A stretch of DNA of 64,000 nt from Lepas anatifera (lineage: Eukaryota; Arthropoda; Thecostraca; Lepadidae), in the NCBI GenBank assembly GCA_034440635.1, contig JAOTON010002101.1, forward strand, positions 930,001 through 994,000, in the 5' to 3' direction. Within the stretch, counting starts at the first letter, position 1, and each line of letters begins with the position of its first letter. This document shows positions 11,898 through 23,935 of the stretch, piece after piece. The translations under genes and the position numbers were made by a program. The notes beneath the pieces were generated by a model. That model was not told the DNA's origin, did not search any database, and saw only the letters and a program-made list of their open reading frames with translations.

Positions 11898-12915
11898 CCC
11901 TCGCCTCACCGGGGGCATCGATCGCCCCACCTAAGGTTTTTTCGGGATAAAAAAAATGATGAGGCGCAGCACCGCGGTTGAGAGCTTCACCTCTCACCCC
12001 ATCATTTTCCCACCTTCCCTGAAATTTTTTACCCCACGTCACCCAAGGTCAGGTCACCAGGCGAGGTCAACCAAGTTCAACTCATTCCAAATTTGACCTC
12101 TATAAGAGCTACATTTCTTGGTCGATCGATTTGAAACTTCCTACACTTTATGAACCTTCCAGGGTCTACAAGATCTATATCCGGGATCTTTCGATTTCGT
12201 TACCTGAGGTCAGGTCACGAGGTGACCTCTCCCATTGAAAAACATGGGGAAAAGCTGTCTTATGATCTAAAAGTCACAAAACGATTCCAAATGCTCAGCT
12301 TGCTCAGAAAAGCGTTCATGGACACCCTTTCACGGATCCCAAGGGCCATATTTTCCCTTTGACTTCTCCGAGGTCATCCAAGGTCACCAGGGGTCAAAAA
12401 CAGTATTTTGACAATAACTTTCGACTTAATTAAGCTAGAGCGCTGAATCAAACGTCATCGTGTATGTCCCGTCACTGGTTTTCATTTAATATACAACAAG
12501 GTCACTTTCTGAACTTTCGTGACCTCACGCCATATTAGGTCAGGAGGTGACCTCTGGAGGTCAACCCAATGGCGGGAGGTCATTACGTTACGCAAAGAGG
12601 AAAAAGGTCTGACATTTTCCGATCAAATTTACTCTATCAAATATCAATAGCTCTAATGGCATAAGAGTTATGCCCAGTTTGCATAAGCATTGCATATTTG
12701 AGTAAAAATAGCCTATCTTGTCCTAACTTGACCTCTGGAGGTCAACCTATTGACCTGAGCGCTTAAGCATCAGAATACTTTCGCATTGAATTCAGGCGAG
12801 CTTTCTAATGCACTTTGCAGATTTGCGCTAACCTCCATATTTTCGGAGTTAGAGGGGGGCCATTGATGGCCCCCGGCGAGGCGAAGGTGGCGCATGACCC
12901 CCGGTGGGGCGCGGG
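11898..12915 (+). mobile_element. TTAA-flanked element, group A, copy A2 (1018 bp)
   Basis: TTAA at 11894-11897 and 12916-12919. It starts CCCTCGCCTCACCGGGGGCA and ends CCCCCGGTGGGGCGCGGG. It is collinear with A1, with the same central phrases such as TGACCTCTCCCATTGAAAA and GACCTCTGGAGGTCAA. No transposase ORF; a 70-residue frame at 12150-12362 is chance. Confidence 0.92.
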
Positions 12916-12919
12916 TTAA

Positions 12920-13505
12920 CAGTAATTGTTTTTGCAATAAAAATGTATGTTCTCCTGTATTTGTGTTTGAATTAATTTTACGTGGACTCTAAAAACTACA
13001 AAATGAATCAGTTTGCCCTAGAATTGGAACATAAAATAATTTGGCAAGTCTTCAGTCGTTCGTACCTCGGGTCTTCAGTCGTTTTCTACAGCATTCCCAG
13101 GATGACGAAACTTATGCGTCAGATAGTTCACGTTTCCCCGGGTATGAGAATTCCTAAGCTTTTGATTGGTCAATTGTGGTTTCTTTTAAGTGTTATATTT
13201 CTCTTCCGAAAGAGTTTTGGAACGTTATTTTCCTTAAGTAATTTTTTATGTGATAGTTTGAGTTTCTACACCACTTCTTAGGACAGATATGACCTAGTTC
13301 TTAGAAAAATTGATGGTCATAGCCGAGGCTGCGTCATTTAACCGATAGTGAGAATTCTTGACAAGTTGTCTAGAAATGCTGACTTTAAGAGGGATGTTAA
13401 GACATTTGGAGGCTGAATTCGCGAAAATGAGAATAAAACTTCTGAAACAATCTTTTGTGACCTTTTGATCTAATCAATAATTTTTTCGCGTATCTCCCTT
13501 TAAGT
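12920..13505. other. No recognisable feature
   Basis: AT-rich sequence with a 99-residue plus frame (12982-13281) that shows no family resemblance I can name and no clear splice context. Confidence 0.4.
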
Positions 13506-13509
13506 TCAA

Positions 13510-13843
13510 GAGCAGGGTGTTGGTGCTTCAGCTGAACTAATAAACTTCAAACAGAGCCATTTAATTTCAGTGTGAATGTTCGAGCCTGGTCCTCTTGATA
13601 TTTAAAATAGTGTTTGGGTGAATGACCCTTGGATATCGAAAGCAAGCATATTGTGGCCACATCTTTCACCCAGTGACGTCTGTGTCTTTTGCTTTTCGAC
13701 TTATGTTTACTCCCACCCCTACTCCCACCCCCCTCCATCTCTCCGGCTAGTTATATTGTGGTGAAAGCTTTCACTGCGTGACGCTCCTTTTGCTTTTCGG
13801 TTTTTGTTTGTCCCACGAAACCTACCGGCTAGATCCATCACTG
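13510..13843 (+). mobile_element. hAT-like MITE, ~380-bp family, 5' incomplete
   Basis: Contains TTGGTGCTTCA, TTCAGTGTGAATGTTCGAGCC, TTGTGGCCACATCTTTCACCC and the end ACCTACCGGCTAGATCCA-TCACTG. These match in order the complete copy at 35571-35951 and the two copies inside the foldback element at 18630-21260. The left terminus is missing or too diverged to place. Confidence 0.6.
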
Positions 13844-14019
13844 CTTAATTGTACCGCTGGTGATACGCACAACAACGATCGCTATAGCAGCTGAAGCTGC
13901 TTCATAGGCTTCTAGGTCTTTGTAATACCTACTGCTAAAGCATATTTCATATTTTGCAGCATTAAATATGAAAATATCCTTCCGATAAGTGATGGTGGTG
14001 CCAAAAGGACGCAAAAACC

Positions 14020-14195
14020 TAGCGCTAATCTCCTGGCTCAGCTTCTCCCGGGTTCACCTCCTTGGGTTCATGTCCCGGCAGATCCTCTGAATATGCTGAT
14101 CTAATGCACCAAATTCCTCCTTACAGGGCGAGTGTTGCTGACGCCATATAACTTTGGGAGTTGGAGCGTCGTCTAACCGCAACAATTATCATTAG
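14020..14195 (+). ncRNA. tRNA-derived SINE
   Basis: Has an A-box-like TGGCTCAG and a B-box-like GGGTTCATGTCCC, then a body shared with the SINE at 47797-47975: CGGCAGATCCTCTGAA, CAAATTCCTCC and the 3' phrase TGACGCCATATAACTTTGGG with GCGTCGTCTAA. An RNA polymerase III internal promoter is implied by the boxes. It is decayed and not a functional tRNA. Confidence 0.65.
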
Positions 14196-14199
14196 AGAC

Positions 14200-14630
14200 T
14201 ATCGCAAATGCTCTGCCAAATTTACATAATGTGATGCCCGTCTAGAGGTCAGTTCAATGAAACTCCATCCTCCCCAGTTAAAGCAATGGTTGTCGTTGGT
14301 TGAGAGGAGACGGTTGTGTGATTTGGGTCAAGCAAGGGCAGAGTTTTGATGATCCCGAGAAATAGACTCTGCAAAGATTCTTGGGCTAAATTTTTTTGTA
14401 GACGGGATTAGGCCCATTCATCTTGAGAAAAATTGTCCGATAATACATAATCTTCGCCACCGACGAAACAGTGATGGAGCCATTGAATCTTCAACCTCCT
14501 ATTGACAAAAAATGTCCCTTCTAAAAACAAAACGTAGTCAGGTTCAGGCTCCTTGTGACCTTCGCAAAATACTGCCCACACAATGTCCGATGTTTCCCAA
14601 TGATTCTTAAATCGGGATGTTTAATGAAAA
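14200..14630. other. No recognisable feature
   Basis: No exon, RNA or repeat end identified. Confidence 0.4.
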
Positions 14631-14635
14631 TTGGA

Positions 14636-14795
14636 GGTCTGCCCCCACCATAGGCCAGCCCAGGATCGCCGTTGGGGGAGGCACCTTGCCGAGGTTGGGA
14701 CGCCATCCGTACCAAGTGGGTACCGTGATCATTTGAGGGGCGCCGAGGGTCGATGGGGGACCTGCATCTCATTTCCCTCTGGATCCGCCTATGGC
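14636..14795 (+). mobile_element. hAT-like MITE remnant
   Basis: The body GGGGGAGGCACCTTGCCGAG, ACGCCATCCG and GAGGGGCGCCGAGGG, and the end CCCTCTGGATCCGCCTATG, match the element at 6908-7168. The left terminus is degraded. Confidence 0.5.
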
Positions 14796-14799
14796 TCCC

Positions 14800-17700
14800 A
14801 CTGCTCCCTCTTCTGACGCGTATCTGGAAATATGTTTTTACTGGCACCTGCAAACAACGTTATATCACTGTTTCAGCCGTTTTACCAGGATTCTCTCTAA
14901 ATAGACAGACAGGTGAGGAGAGCCCCGGCAGCCAGTGACAGCTAACATGTTTCGCAACCAAAGCACAAGGTCGGATATGCAGGAGGGAAAATGTATTTGC
15001 TTCCCCGCAACAAAATAGATTCCAATGGTTCTTCCCATCTGTGACCATCTTATTGGATATTGCCCTCTCCTCAAAAAGTGACTCGTGGTTCCACCACTGC
15101 ACTGCCCTAGGTCATTGACGCCAGATGTCCAGCACACAGCAACACAGTGGGAGCAATTACAATACGAGTTCGCCTCAGACACGACGAGATTTGTGAGAGG
15201 GATGAATAAGCTAGCGCAATGCCAACCGCCCATTCATCTGTGAGGTCACGTAGTCCAAGTATGGGCGAGAGGGTCAGGGATTATTAGAGACGCTGGCAAG
15301 TCAGCCGAAGACTACCCTTCAGAATGAAGTGAAATCAGTAATTATGTAATATTTTCTCAAGCAAATGTCAGATTAAGAAATAATGGTATCCACTAGAAAG
15401 CTCTTGCAAAAATACGCATGATGAACCCCGTTTTTAAAGCTAGAGGCACCATATGATGCGAGATATTCTTCCTAAACCGGTCGAGCCTAGTTATGGCAAT
15501 TTCAATTGCAGGGGATTGTACCTAAGGAAATGATGGTTTAGAAGCACCCACTATGTGCATCTGCATATGCTTTGCAGCAGGTATCTGTAAAGTCCTGCAA
15601 AACTGGATTTAAACAAAAATCCACAATCCTCTGCCACAAAAGGATTTAAATTAAATCCTTCAATTTTCTTTCCTGAAGAGTTCAAACCCGATCGGCGACG
15701 CTCAATATAGATATGCTGACATTTTCCTCTGCCGAAAGTCAGTCTGAATTATCTATCATAAGCAGTTTTAGTAGAATATTTGTATTTTACTCTACAACTG
15801 TGTTAGATGGTAAAACATATTTCGCCACTGAGCTGCTCCCAGTTACTTCCCAAAAATTGCCCATCTCAGTCCAATTGGGAAGAAACCGAAACATCTTATA
15901 ATCAGCCAGTGAGCGAGCCAACGGGAAGCTTCAATCTGATGAGTTCTTAGTCCTAGCGTGGGAATGTTCTTGTCAGCAGCAGTGGGGAATTGGCTGGCCT
16001 ATCACTTTTTTGCAGGTGACGACGCTTATGCCGCCATCTAAGCAAATTTTGAGATGGGGATTGGGAGAAATCGTATTCTCTTTGAGAAAAACAAAAGAAT
16101 ATTGAATTACAGTTTAGTGGGGTGATTTTATTTCCGCACTTAATACAATAATGGCTAATTCTGCATGCAATAGACAAAAACATTAGCTGTCCTTGAAACA
16201 AATATAAAACAGAATTATACCAATCAATTTTTGGGTAGCATTTAGTAGTGATTGCTTTAAAAAAGTAGCGGTAATGGTTAAAGGGTCTGGCATTCCTAAA
16301 AAGTAGCACTAGTGGCGGTAGCGGTTTCAGGTAGGTAAATGAGGGCTTGCTAGGTAACCGAGGTAGGGGAAATAGCGATAACGGTTTCAAAAGATTGGTA
16401 TCAGCGCCCGAGGTCATGAGAACCGGCACGGTGGGCTGTGGGCAGTTGCCCCCTTCCCCCATAACTTCACGAACGTGGGAGAATTACCCCCAAATCCGGG
16501 AAGTTGGGGGAATGATTAATTTAACCTTATTTTGGTAGAATGCAGACTTGGAACAATCACACTTCCAAGAGGATTCAAATGTTTCACTGAAATATTTTCT
16601 AAATTGTCGTGTAGTTTCCGTGACTCGAGGAAAGCTCTATTCTTAACCATCGAGTCCATTGTAAATTGGGCATATGACCCCTGAGAGGCGATCTTGGGTG
16701 AAATTAACTGGAGTTCATGGTTTAGTAAATGGCAAATAAATGTGCTGCATTTGTGAAAATAATTTCACAGTGTGAGTATAGCGTTAGTCATTTTTTAAGC
16801 ATTATAAAATTGTCAGATTACGAGGTAGGTGGAGATCATCACGGAGTAAGGGAGTAAGTAAATCCCCGTCGCAGCCTCTACTATTCCCCTCAGGGCAGAT
16901 ACCTACTGCAGGCAATCTGGGCCATGCCACAAAAGCGAAGGGGGCAAAGCGTTTTTTGAACACTTCAAACAAACTAGTTTTTCAGAAAGAAATATCTGGT
17001 GACAGCATGTTCACAAGGAAAAATATCCGTGTTTTCTCTGTTCCGAAGGTACTTCTTTGAAGGTGAAAGGTTTTCTCTGCCACGCAATGCTTTGCCGACT
17101 TGGACCCCCCACACTAACCGACTGAATCCTCCCCTCCCGACCCCCAACCAACTTGATCATAGTTCCAACATCCCTGACGGTACTCACCTCTGTAGAACAA
17201 ACAGTAGGTAGTGTTCGTCTACGGATATTCTTACCTAACAAAATACACAAATTCAACATGTGTTATGACTAACTATTGCACATGTGAAGTGCACTTTTCA
17301 ACAAAGGATTTAAAGCCAAACATGCAATCCTCTGCCCAAAAAGGATTTAAATCCGATTCAAAAACCTCTTCATAAAAATTTGCAAATCCAACTCCAATCC
17401 CCAAGTTTGATAAAGAAATCCAGGAGTTGTAATTCTGCCGTCCAATACTGACAATGACTGCTTGCCAGGAACATTAACACTATTTGAGTAGATATCACTA
17501 AAATACTGCCCTTATGTTTCCCGTACTATCAAAATCATCATAACAAATTTTAGAGGCTGGCAAAGCTGGTTATACTTTCTGAAAATATACCGGAACAAAT
17601 TTCATTATTGATGAAACGCGTAAAGTGTATGTCTAATTGCCATTGAAATGTGCACTGTATGCTGTAGCCTTTGAGTATGCCTTTCATAAGCACGGGGAAG

Positions 17701-18625
17701 TGTCAGCACGTCTTTTAAAAGAAAAACCAAAGCCCGAGTGGCCTTACCTTAAGTGTTTGGCCTAATGAGAAAAATGCCAGAATTCTTACCTGAGCAAAGT
17801 TAATTTCAACAATCGTCTGCAAAGTATATTTGCATGGATTTTTAGTACATTCGATCTGGATAGATTAAATTTACATAGAGTTCAGTTATTTCAGCGACAG
17901 GGAATGGACGTGTTTTCCGTGCTCTTAGAACATATAAAACATATTCTAGTTCTAATTCAGAATCAGCAATGATATTATACTGGTGAAAGATACATTCTTT
18001 TGGCTACATTATGTGCTAATTTTCATTCACATCGACCGTCTCTGGCGCAAGCTAGAAGACGATAAAAATAAGAAGTAAATCATCATTCTTGGCCTTTTTA
18101 GGGGCGTGTATTTGTTTTTTTATTTTTGCTTATTGACTTGGCCTGTCTCCCAACTGGAGCTAAGTCCTAGCATTTCTGCCTTTGTATCGTGTAGGGTTGG
18201 TTGATTTATATTAAATCCCACCTAGTGAAAATTCCTTAGACGAGGCACTGGCATACGCCAAATTTTGGCATCCACATTTTTTCATCCAGTTAGTCTGTTC
18301 CGTCCAATGCTGTCTTAGAATATAACCCTGAAATGAAGTATCGTCCCGTTCCATTTCGTTATAGCTCAAAAGTTTTAAAAACCGATCCAGTCCGGAATTA
18401 AACATGGAAAAATATATCATCCCGTCCAATTGTATGTTGTTTCGAACTTTCTATCATTTTTTCCATCCCATGTATACTTTTACGGGTTTGGCTGACCCAA
18501 AAGCCCTTGTCGTATGCAATATCCCTGAAATGAAGGATCCCGACATGTCTCATCAGTTACGCTTCTCAGCAGCAAACCGTTACAGCTAGAGACCTAATTT
18601 TTGGTGTGTCTATTTAGAGCATGTT
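14800..18625. other. Unassigned region with a few duplicated scraps
   Basis: I could not support any exon. Two 70-bp scraps containing ATCCTCTGCC followed by AAAAGGATTTAAAT occur at about 15593-15660 and 17290-17360. The stretch 15845-16035 is a diverged copy of the hAT-like repeat at 33237-33430. A 169-residue minus frame at 15953-16462 overlaps that repeat and is not credible as a gene. Confidence 0.45.
15845..16035 (+). mobile_element. Diverged hAT-like repeat (copy of 33197-33430)
   Basis: Shares in order ATCTCAGTCCAATTGGGAAG, CATCTTATAATCAGCC, TCCTAGCGTGGGAA, GTCAGC and TTTTTTGCAGGTGACGACGC with the copy at 33197-33430. Termini are not preserved. Confidence 0.5.
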
Positions 18626-19259
18626 ACATTAGGGTGTCCCAAAATTAACAAAGTTTTAAAAGGTAATGTTTACCTTTCTTTTTCCCGTGCAGTGTGACCT
18701 GAAACGAAATTATGCAAACAATTAGGCATTTAAATTAATATTTGACCCCAGCGCAAATCGCTTGAAGTTTTACCCATAGCTCTCGATGGAGACTGCAACG
18801 CTTGAACACGAACTATTTCGGTATTTCCATCGTAATGTGGGACTCCAGCGTAGGGTGTCTTATGTTTTCTTCTCTTTTAAGCTATGTTTTGTAAGAAATA
18901 TCTTTTAGCTATTGTTTTCATGACATTTCGCCTTATTTCCGCTACAATTACTTCACGTTCTTCGTTTTACATAGAACCATATTCTGTTATAAGGTACACA
19001 GCCCTCATCGGAATAAGTGGTCGTTTTTCCTTGTATAGTCAGACAAAATACTTTTTTATAAACATTATATTCGATCCTCAGACTAGAAAGACACAGTGTC
19101 AAGACACATACACGTTATTCAATATGGAACAAAAGTCCATTGCTACATATAAACATCCTTCTGGAGGATCCCTGGCCAGAGGTGTACGCCACAACTGATT
19201 TCTAGTGTCGGGAAACGGCTTGTGGTAATGCTCTACAAGTTGCAGTAGGTGCTGATGGC

Positions 19260-19639
19260 CAGTGGTGGATGGGGAGGGGAATACATTGCCCCCCAAACAG
19301 AGAATCTAGGGGCAATACTATGGTTGCACCCCTCCCCAAAGCTGTCGACCTCGTTTTTGCCCGAACTCATTTTTAGTCTACAAGCAAGGTTTTGGTGCTT
19401 CAACTTTCAACTTTAAACACAGCCACTCAACTTCGGTGTACAAATTGGGCCCTGAATAGCACAACAAGCATCTTGTGGCTACAGCTTTGACCCGGCGACG
19501 TTTTTTATCTTGCTTATAGACTCTTCAGCTTACCCCCACAGCTTACCGTCTTGTTAAATTGTGGCATGCTATCACCGCGTGACGTTTTTTTCATCGACTT
19601 TGGCTTGCCCCCTAAACCTACCGGCTAAATCCGCCAATG
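19260..19639 (+). mobile_element. hAT-like MITE nested in left arm
   Basis: Starts CAGTGGTGGATGGGG and ends CGGCTAAATCCGCCAATG. It is the mirror copy of 20251-20628. Flanks CTGATGGC and CTGTCGGC agree at 6 of 8 positions, consistent with an old hAT target duplication. Confidence 0.75.
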
Positions 19640-20012
19640 CTGTCGGCTCTCCTCACTCTTTGGTATATTTCTGGACTGGGACTGCGTGACCACAAACTTA
19701 TCCAGCGTCTGATCCTCCACGTTTTAAGGGGAATATGGCACCTTCGTAACGTGATTTTAACTGAGATTGCCAAGTTGTAAAGCAATTTGGAAAACTCGGT
19801 ACTCAATATATCATTTGTCTTGAGACTCAAAATTTCCGTAGAGAAAAGCTAAAAGCTACAGGAAATGTACCCCTCATGGACAATGTCCAGTTGATTTCCT
19901 TTGATACAACAGCGTCCAACACTAGGTGACAGTACCGGGTTTTCTGACTTTCTTTAAAACTTGGCTATCTCAGCTAAAATCACGTTATGAAGGTGCCATA
20001 TTCCCTTTAAAG

Positions 20013-20250
20013 CGTGGAGGATCAGACGCTGGATAAGTTTGTGGCCACGCAGTTCCATCTCATGTTTGAAAGCCTGTCGGTTGACACGTCATTTCTGGCT
20101 GAGTGCCCGCCATGGGACGGTATCCCAGGTTACGATAGCCTGGAGGCCTTCATCCGACACCTGTAGTGGGCGAACAACGCAGCAGAGAGAGAGGTTAAGC
20201 TGATAGATGACTATATCGGCTGCCTAACTAAGAGTAAGGAGAGCCGACAG
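20013..20250 (+). pseudogene. Coding fragment of an unrecognised TE-like protein
   Basis: One frame reads DQTLDKFVATQFHLMFESLS, then LAECPPWDGIPGYDSLEAF, a TAG stop after IRHL, then WANNAAEREVKLIDDYIGCL and TKSKESRQQ. The nested hAT element (20251-20628) interrupts it, and just beyond it the frame resumes as HLLQDVEHYHKPFPDTRKS. The pattern (N-AER-VKLI-D, then RQ-LLQ-VE-H) resembles, from memory, the C-terminal part of uncharacterised transposon-associated proteins of invertebrates; I assign no function. The left arm keeps only the first ~10 residues before a deletion. An upstream AG at 20012 is compatible with an intron acceptor. Confidence 0.6.
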
Positions 20251-20628
20251 CAGTGGAGGATTCAGCCGGTAGGTTTGGGGGGCAAGCCAAAGTCGATGAG
20301 AAAAAAAAACGTCACGCGAAGATAGCATGCCACAATTTAACTATACGGTAAGCTGTGGGGGTAAGCTGAAGAGTCGATAAAAAAGATAAAAAAACGTCGC
20401 CGGGTCAAAGCTGTAGCCACAAGGTGCTTGTTTTGCTATTCAGAGCTCAATTTTTACACCGAAGTTGAGTGGCTGTGTTTAAGGTGAAAGTTGAAGCACC
20501 AAAACCTTGCTTGTAGACTAAAAATGAGTCCGGGAAAAAACGAGGTCGACAGCTTTTGGGAGGGGTGCAACCATAGTATTGTCCCTGTATTTTCTGTTTG
20601 GGGGCAATGTTTCCCCCATCCACCACTG
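20251..20628 (-). mobile_element. hAT-like MITE nested in right arm
   Basis: Starts CAGTGGAGGATTCAGCCGG and ends CCCATCCACCACTG. Flanks GCCGACAG and GCCATCAG agree at 6 of 8. It is the inverted counterpart of 19260-19639, so the hAT insertion predates the duplication that made the palindrome. Confidence 0.78.
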
Positions 20629-21269
20629 GCCATCAGCACCTACTGCAAGATGTAGAGCATTACCACAAGCCGTTTCCCGACACAAGGAAATCAGTTCTGG
20701 CGTACATCTCTGGCCAGGGACCCTCCAGAAGGATGTTTATATGTAGCAATGGATTTTTGTTCCACATTGAATAACGTGTATGTGTCTTGACACTGTGTCT
20801 TTCTAGTCTGAGGATCAAAGATAATGTTTATAAAACAGTATTTGGTCTGACTATACAAGGAAAATCGACCAGTTATTCTGATAAGGGTTGTGTACCTTAT
20901 AACACAATATGGTTCAATGTAAAACGAAGAACGTGAAGTAATTCTAGTGGAAATAAGTCGGAATGCCATGTAAACAATAGACAAAAGATAATTCTTACAA
21001 AACATAGCCAACAAGAGAAGAAAACATAAGATACCCTACGCTGTAGTCACACATTACGATGGAAATACCGAAATAGTTCGTGTTCAAGCGTTGCAGTCTC
21101 CATCGGGAGCTATGGGTAAAACTTCAAGCGATTTGCGCTGGGGTCAAATATTAATTCAAATGAATGATTTTTTGCACAATTTCGTTTCAGGTCACACTCA
21201 ACGGGACCGAGCAAGGTAAACACCAATTTTTAAAACTTTGTTAATTTTGGGACACCCTAGTGTTACATA

Positions 21270-23635
21270 GTTACATGACAAACAAAGACAGTAATCCGAC
21301 AATAAACATCGATAATAGAGCTACAGAGGTCAAGAACATGTCAGGCTGGCTACCCACATCCCTTGACGCGACCAACATGGCTACCTGAAGCAAAATTAAC
21401 TTTTGCATGAACTGAGGCTTTAAATGGCTCCCAGAATAACTGTCTTAGTGAGTGAAAAAGTATTCTCAAAAAGTGGAATTATGAAAGTAATTAAATTTAC
21501 AGTGATTTGGAGACTAATGAATTACATATAGCATACTCTTAGTACCAAACAGCAAAAGGTTAAGTATATGTGCAGTGATTACAAGTTGTGTGTGCTGTAA
21601 TACAAGCATGCGTCCATTAGCTGAGCATATAAATCAGTCAAAAATGTTATCAAGTACCTAATTAAAAAATACATGAGAAATAATATGTGCCGTCAGAACC
21701 TAGTACCCTTACTGCAACTGCTTGCTATGATCAATCATTACTTAGATCATCATTGCTAAGATAGCAGACAACCACCAGTTGACTGTAGCAGTCACCATGC
21801 TGAGACTTAAGCCAATTGAAGGATACATTCAATTAACACTCTGTTAAAAGAATACATATAATTTAAATATCTCCAATGCATGCAACCAAATATAGGTACT
21901 CAGCCAGAGGACAAGTACCTCTTGATACCACAACCATCATCCAGCAAATTCTAGAAATATTGAAGCAGATCAATAAGCAGCACCACATTCACCTGCTGAA
22001 TGGAAACTTTTGTGGAATCATTACAATTTTGTTAAGTTAGATTTGATAAAATTGACACCAAAACTGCAGGTAGGCACCAAAGAAACCTACCTGCAGTTTA
22101 CCTGACTTCATTGGCACCAAACAGCATCTAATTTGCTAGGTGCAAAGCCAAAACTTGCAACTCTCATCTCCACAGGTCTACAGTTTTGATATCTCGCATG
22201 CACATGATTAAAATGTGTGCTCTTATTGACACCCTCAAATCACACTACTCTCCTGGGCTTTTGAGATCTGGCAGAGTTCACTTTGCCCTGCGTTTCTCTG
22301 GCTGCGGCATAATATATAAGAATTGGTAGTGGGTTTACCACGGGCAACAAAACCTCCTATTTTTATTTAGGTCAAAATCTACAGCCTCATAGTAAGATAC
22401 CCAAACAGCGGCTTCAACAACACGTATATCTGACTGCTTTCTTCTCGCTACTTCCGCGCCAGAAACGCAAAATTTTGTGGTTACCCAAGTGGCTACCTGG
22501 CGGTCCCTAATCGTAATTTTCGTTGGCGGCCTGGCTACCAGACCATCTCTAATTCCGCAAAACGAGTCCTCAAGTACAACGTAAGCAGTGGATTTACTAT
22601 CCTATGCAGATAATTTCACTATAGATCCTGATATAGATTTTAAATTTTTCTCTTTTTATTCAAAATAAATGGTCAAATTCATATAAAATAATGAATATTA
22701 CCGTTTTCATGTCATCGCAATTTAGAGTACCTTTTTCTCATGGGTTTATATGGGTCAATTTCGTTGCCGATGTGGTTACCTACCCATCCCTAACTTAGCT
22801 GTGAAATAACGCGAGTGAGTAAGGATAAATTATTTGTCACTAATTTGCATCGTCTGTCACTTAAGTTATAATGTTACCTAAAATCAGTCAAGGTAGCATT
22901 GCATATTATGGATAGTTTTTTTTACGTGGCGGTAAGACCGTGGAGATACTTGTTTTGTGCTGGTAAGTGCAATTCTTGATCTCTGTCAAATCTCCGTGAT
23001 TGGCTACCTAAGTTCTGGTCCTTGAACCTCATTTGGCTACCCACGAGCGTGGGTGAGTTGGCGAGATTCTTGACCTCTGAGCTAACGGAACCAATGTAAA
23101 TAAGGACAAAATTGCCAAATTTTGACTTTGCACGTGCAGCACGTGCAAACCAAGGGTAGGCCACCGGCCAGCTAAAGCCGTTTGAATTGACCAGCATCAT
23201 ATGTACCTGCTTCCCAAATATTATAGCCATTGGGACGATGTTGCAGGCTCTGCACACCACAACGTTATACTTTGAACCATCTGGTTTTTCTCTGGCACGT
23301 GGACAAGTTAAAACATCAGTCCATTATCGATATTTTACATTTTAAATTGTAAAACTATTAACCAGCATTTTCCCTTGTTGGCATAAGCAACCGCAAATAT
23401 TCGTGCGAGTATTGCCATGTCTACAAAGGACCTGAAATGCTTTCCCAGCTTGCTGCCTCACTGCATATCGTAAATGCTTCGAAGTAATGCATCAGGAGTT
23501 CATGAAGTGTTTCTTATTAGAAAATATAAACAATATTCCGACTTGATGCCAGAGATTCACTACTGGGATACCTTACCGGATACAACATTCTAAACGTGGG
23601 AGGAAAGAGGTGGTCAATGCTAATTTATTTCCACT
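21270..23635. other. Unassigned AT-rich region
   Basis: No exon supported. The phrase GGCTACC recurs (about 21348, 21380, 22490, 22533, 22992, 23032) in loosely similar settings, possibly an eroded repeat. A 112-residue minus frame at 22922-23260 has no recognisable family. Confidence 0.4.
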
Positions 23636-23641
23636 GGAAAC

Positions 23642-23935
23642 ATTGCATCTCAAGAAACTGTTCTACGCTGTTCAGTCGCCCCCTGCAGAAATACCGCCAA
23701 GGACAAGTGCATATCTTTCTTCAGATTCCCCACAAATTTAGCTCAGGGAGTGGCATGGGCGAAAATATACGACAGGAAGAAGCCCTTTAGTATGGGCTGT
23801 GCGATAATTTGTTCGGACCATTTTCTGGACACTGGTATTGACCCAGCTTTCAAAGCTAAATCCACCATTTTACCTGACGTCAAACCCTGGCTGAGGGATG
23901 GTGTAATTCCAAGCCAACCAAAAACATCGTCCGGG
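23642..23935 (+). CDS. THAP-type zinc-finger exon
   Basis: The frame reads CSVAPCRNTAKDKCISFF, then RFPTNLAQGVAWAKIYDR, then a stretch ending AIICSDHFLDTG and WLRDGVIPSQ. This gives the C2CH THAP pattern: Cys codons at 23669 and 23684 (C-x4-C), then Cys-Ser-Asp-His at 23810-23821, 41 residues after the second Cys. The conserved FP and the Trp between them are present, and GVIPSQ sits where the family has AVPSIF. THAP domains bind DNA in P-element transposases and in host regulators. The frame is open back to a stop near 23620 without an ATG, so an acceptor (candidate CTCAAG at about 23650-23655) or a lost start is implied. A donor GGG|GTGAGT ends the exon at 23935. Downstream exons were not found; a hAT MITE sits at 24150. 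Whether host gene or transposon exon is open. Confidence 0.72.

Larger units (their letters stand above)
18630..21260. mobile_element. 2.6-kb palindromic foldback transposon
   Basis: The left end TAGGGTGTCCCAAAATTAAC and the right end GTTAATTTTGGGACACCCTA form inverted ends. The match continues inward for more than 1 kb per arm: ATTTCGGTATTTCCATCGTA at the left against TACGATGGAAATACCGAAAT at the right, and so on to about 19805 and 19957. Flanks are TGTTACAT at 18622-18629 and 21261-21268, an 8-bp target duplication, with one terminal base apparently lost on the left. A TA duplication (18630-31, 21258-59) is the alternative reading. Each arm carries a hAT MITE at the same site. The left arm lacks ~200 bp of a coding-like segment kept in the right arm. 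Superfamily unresolved. Confidence 0.85.

Noticed and set aside
18884..21014. Matching ~105-residue frames in the two arms of the foldback element
   Set aside because: Nearly all differences between the two arm translations change the amino acid, which is not what purifying selection gives. The frames are a by-product of the palindrome.
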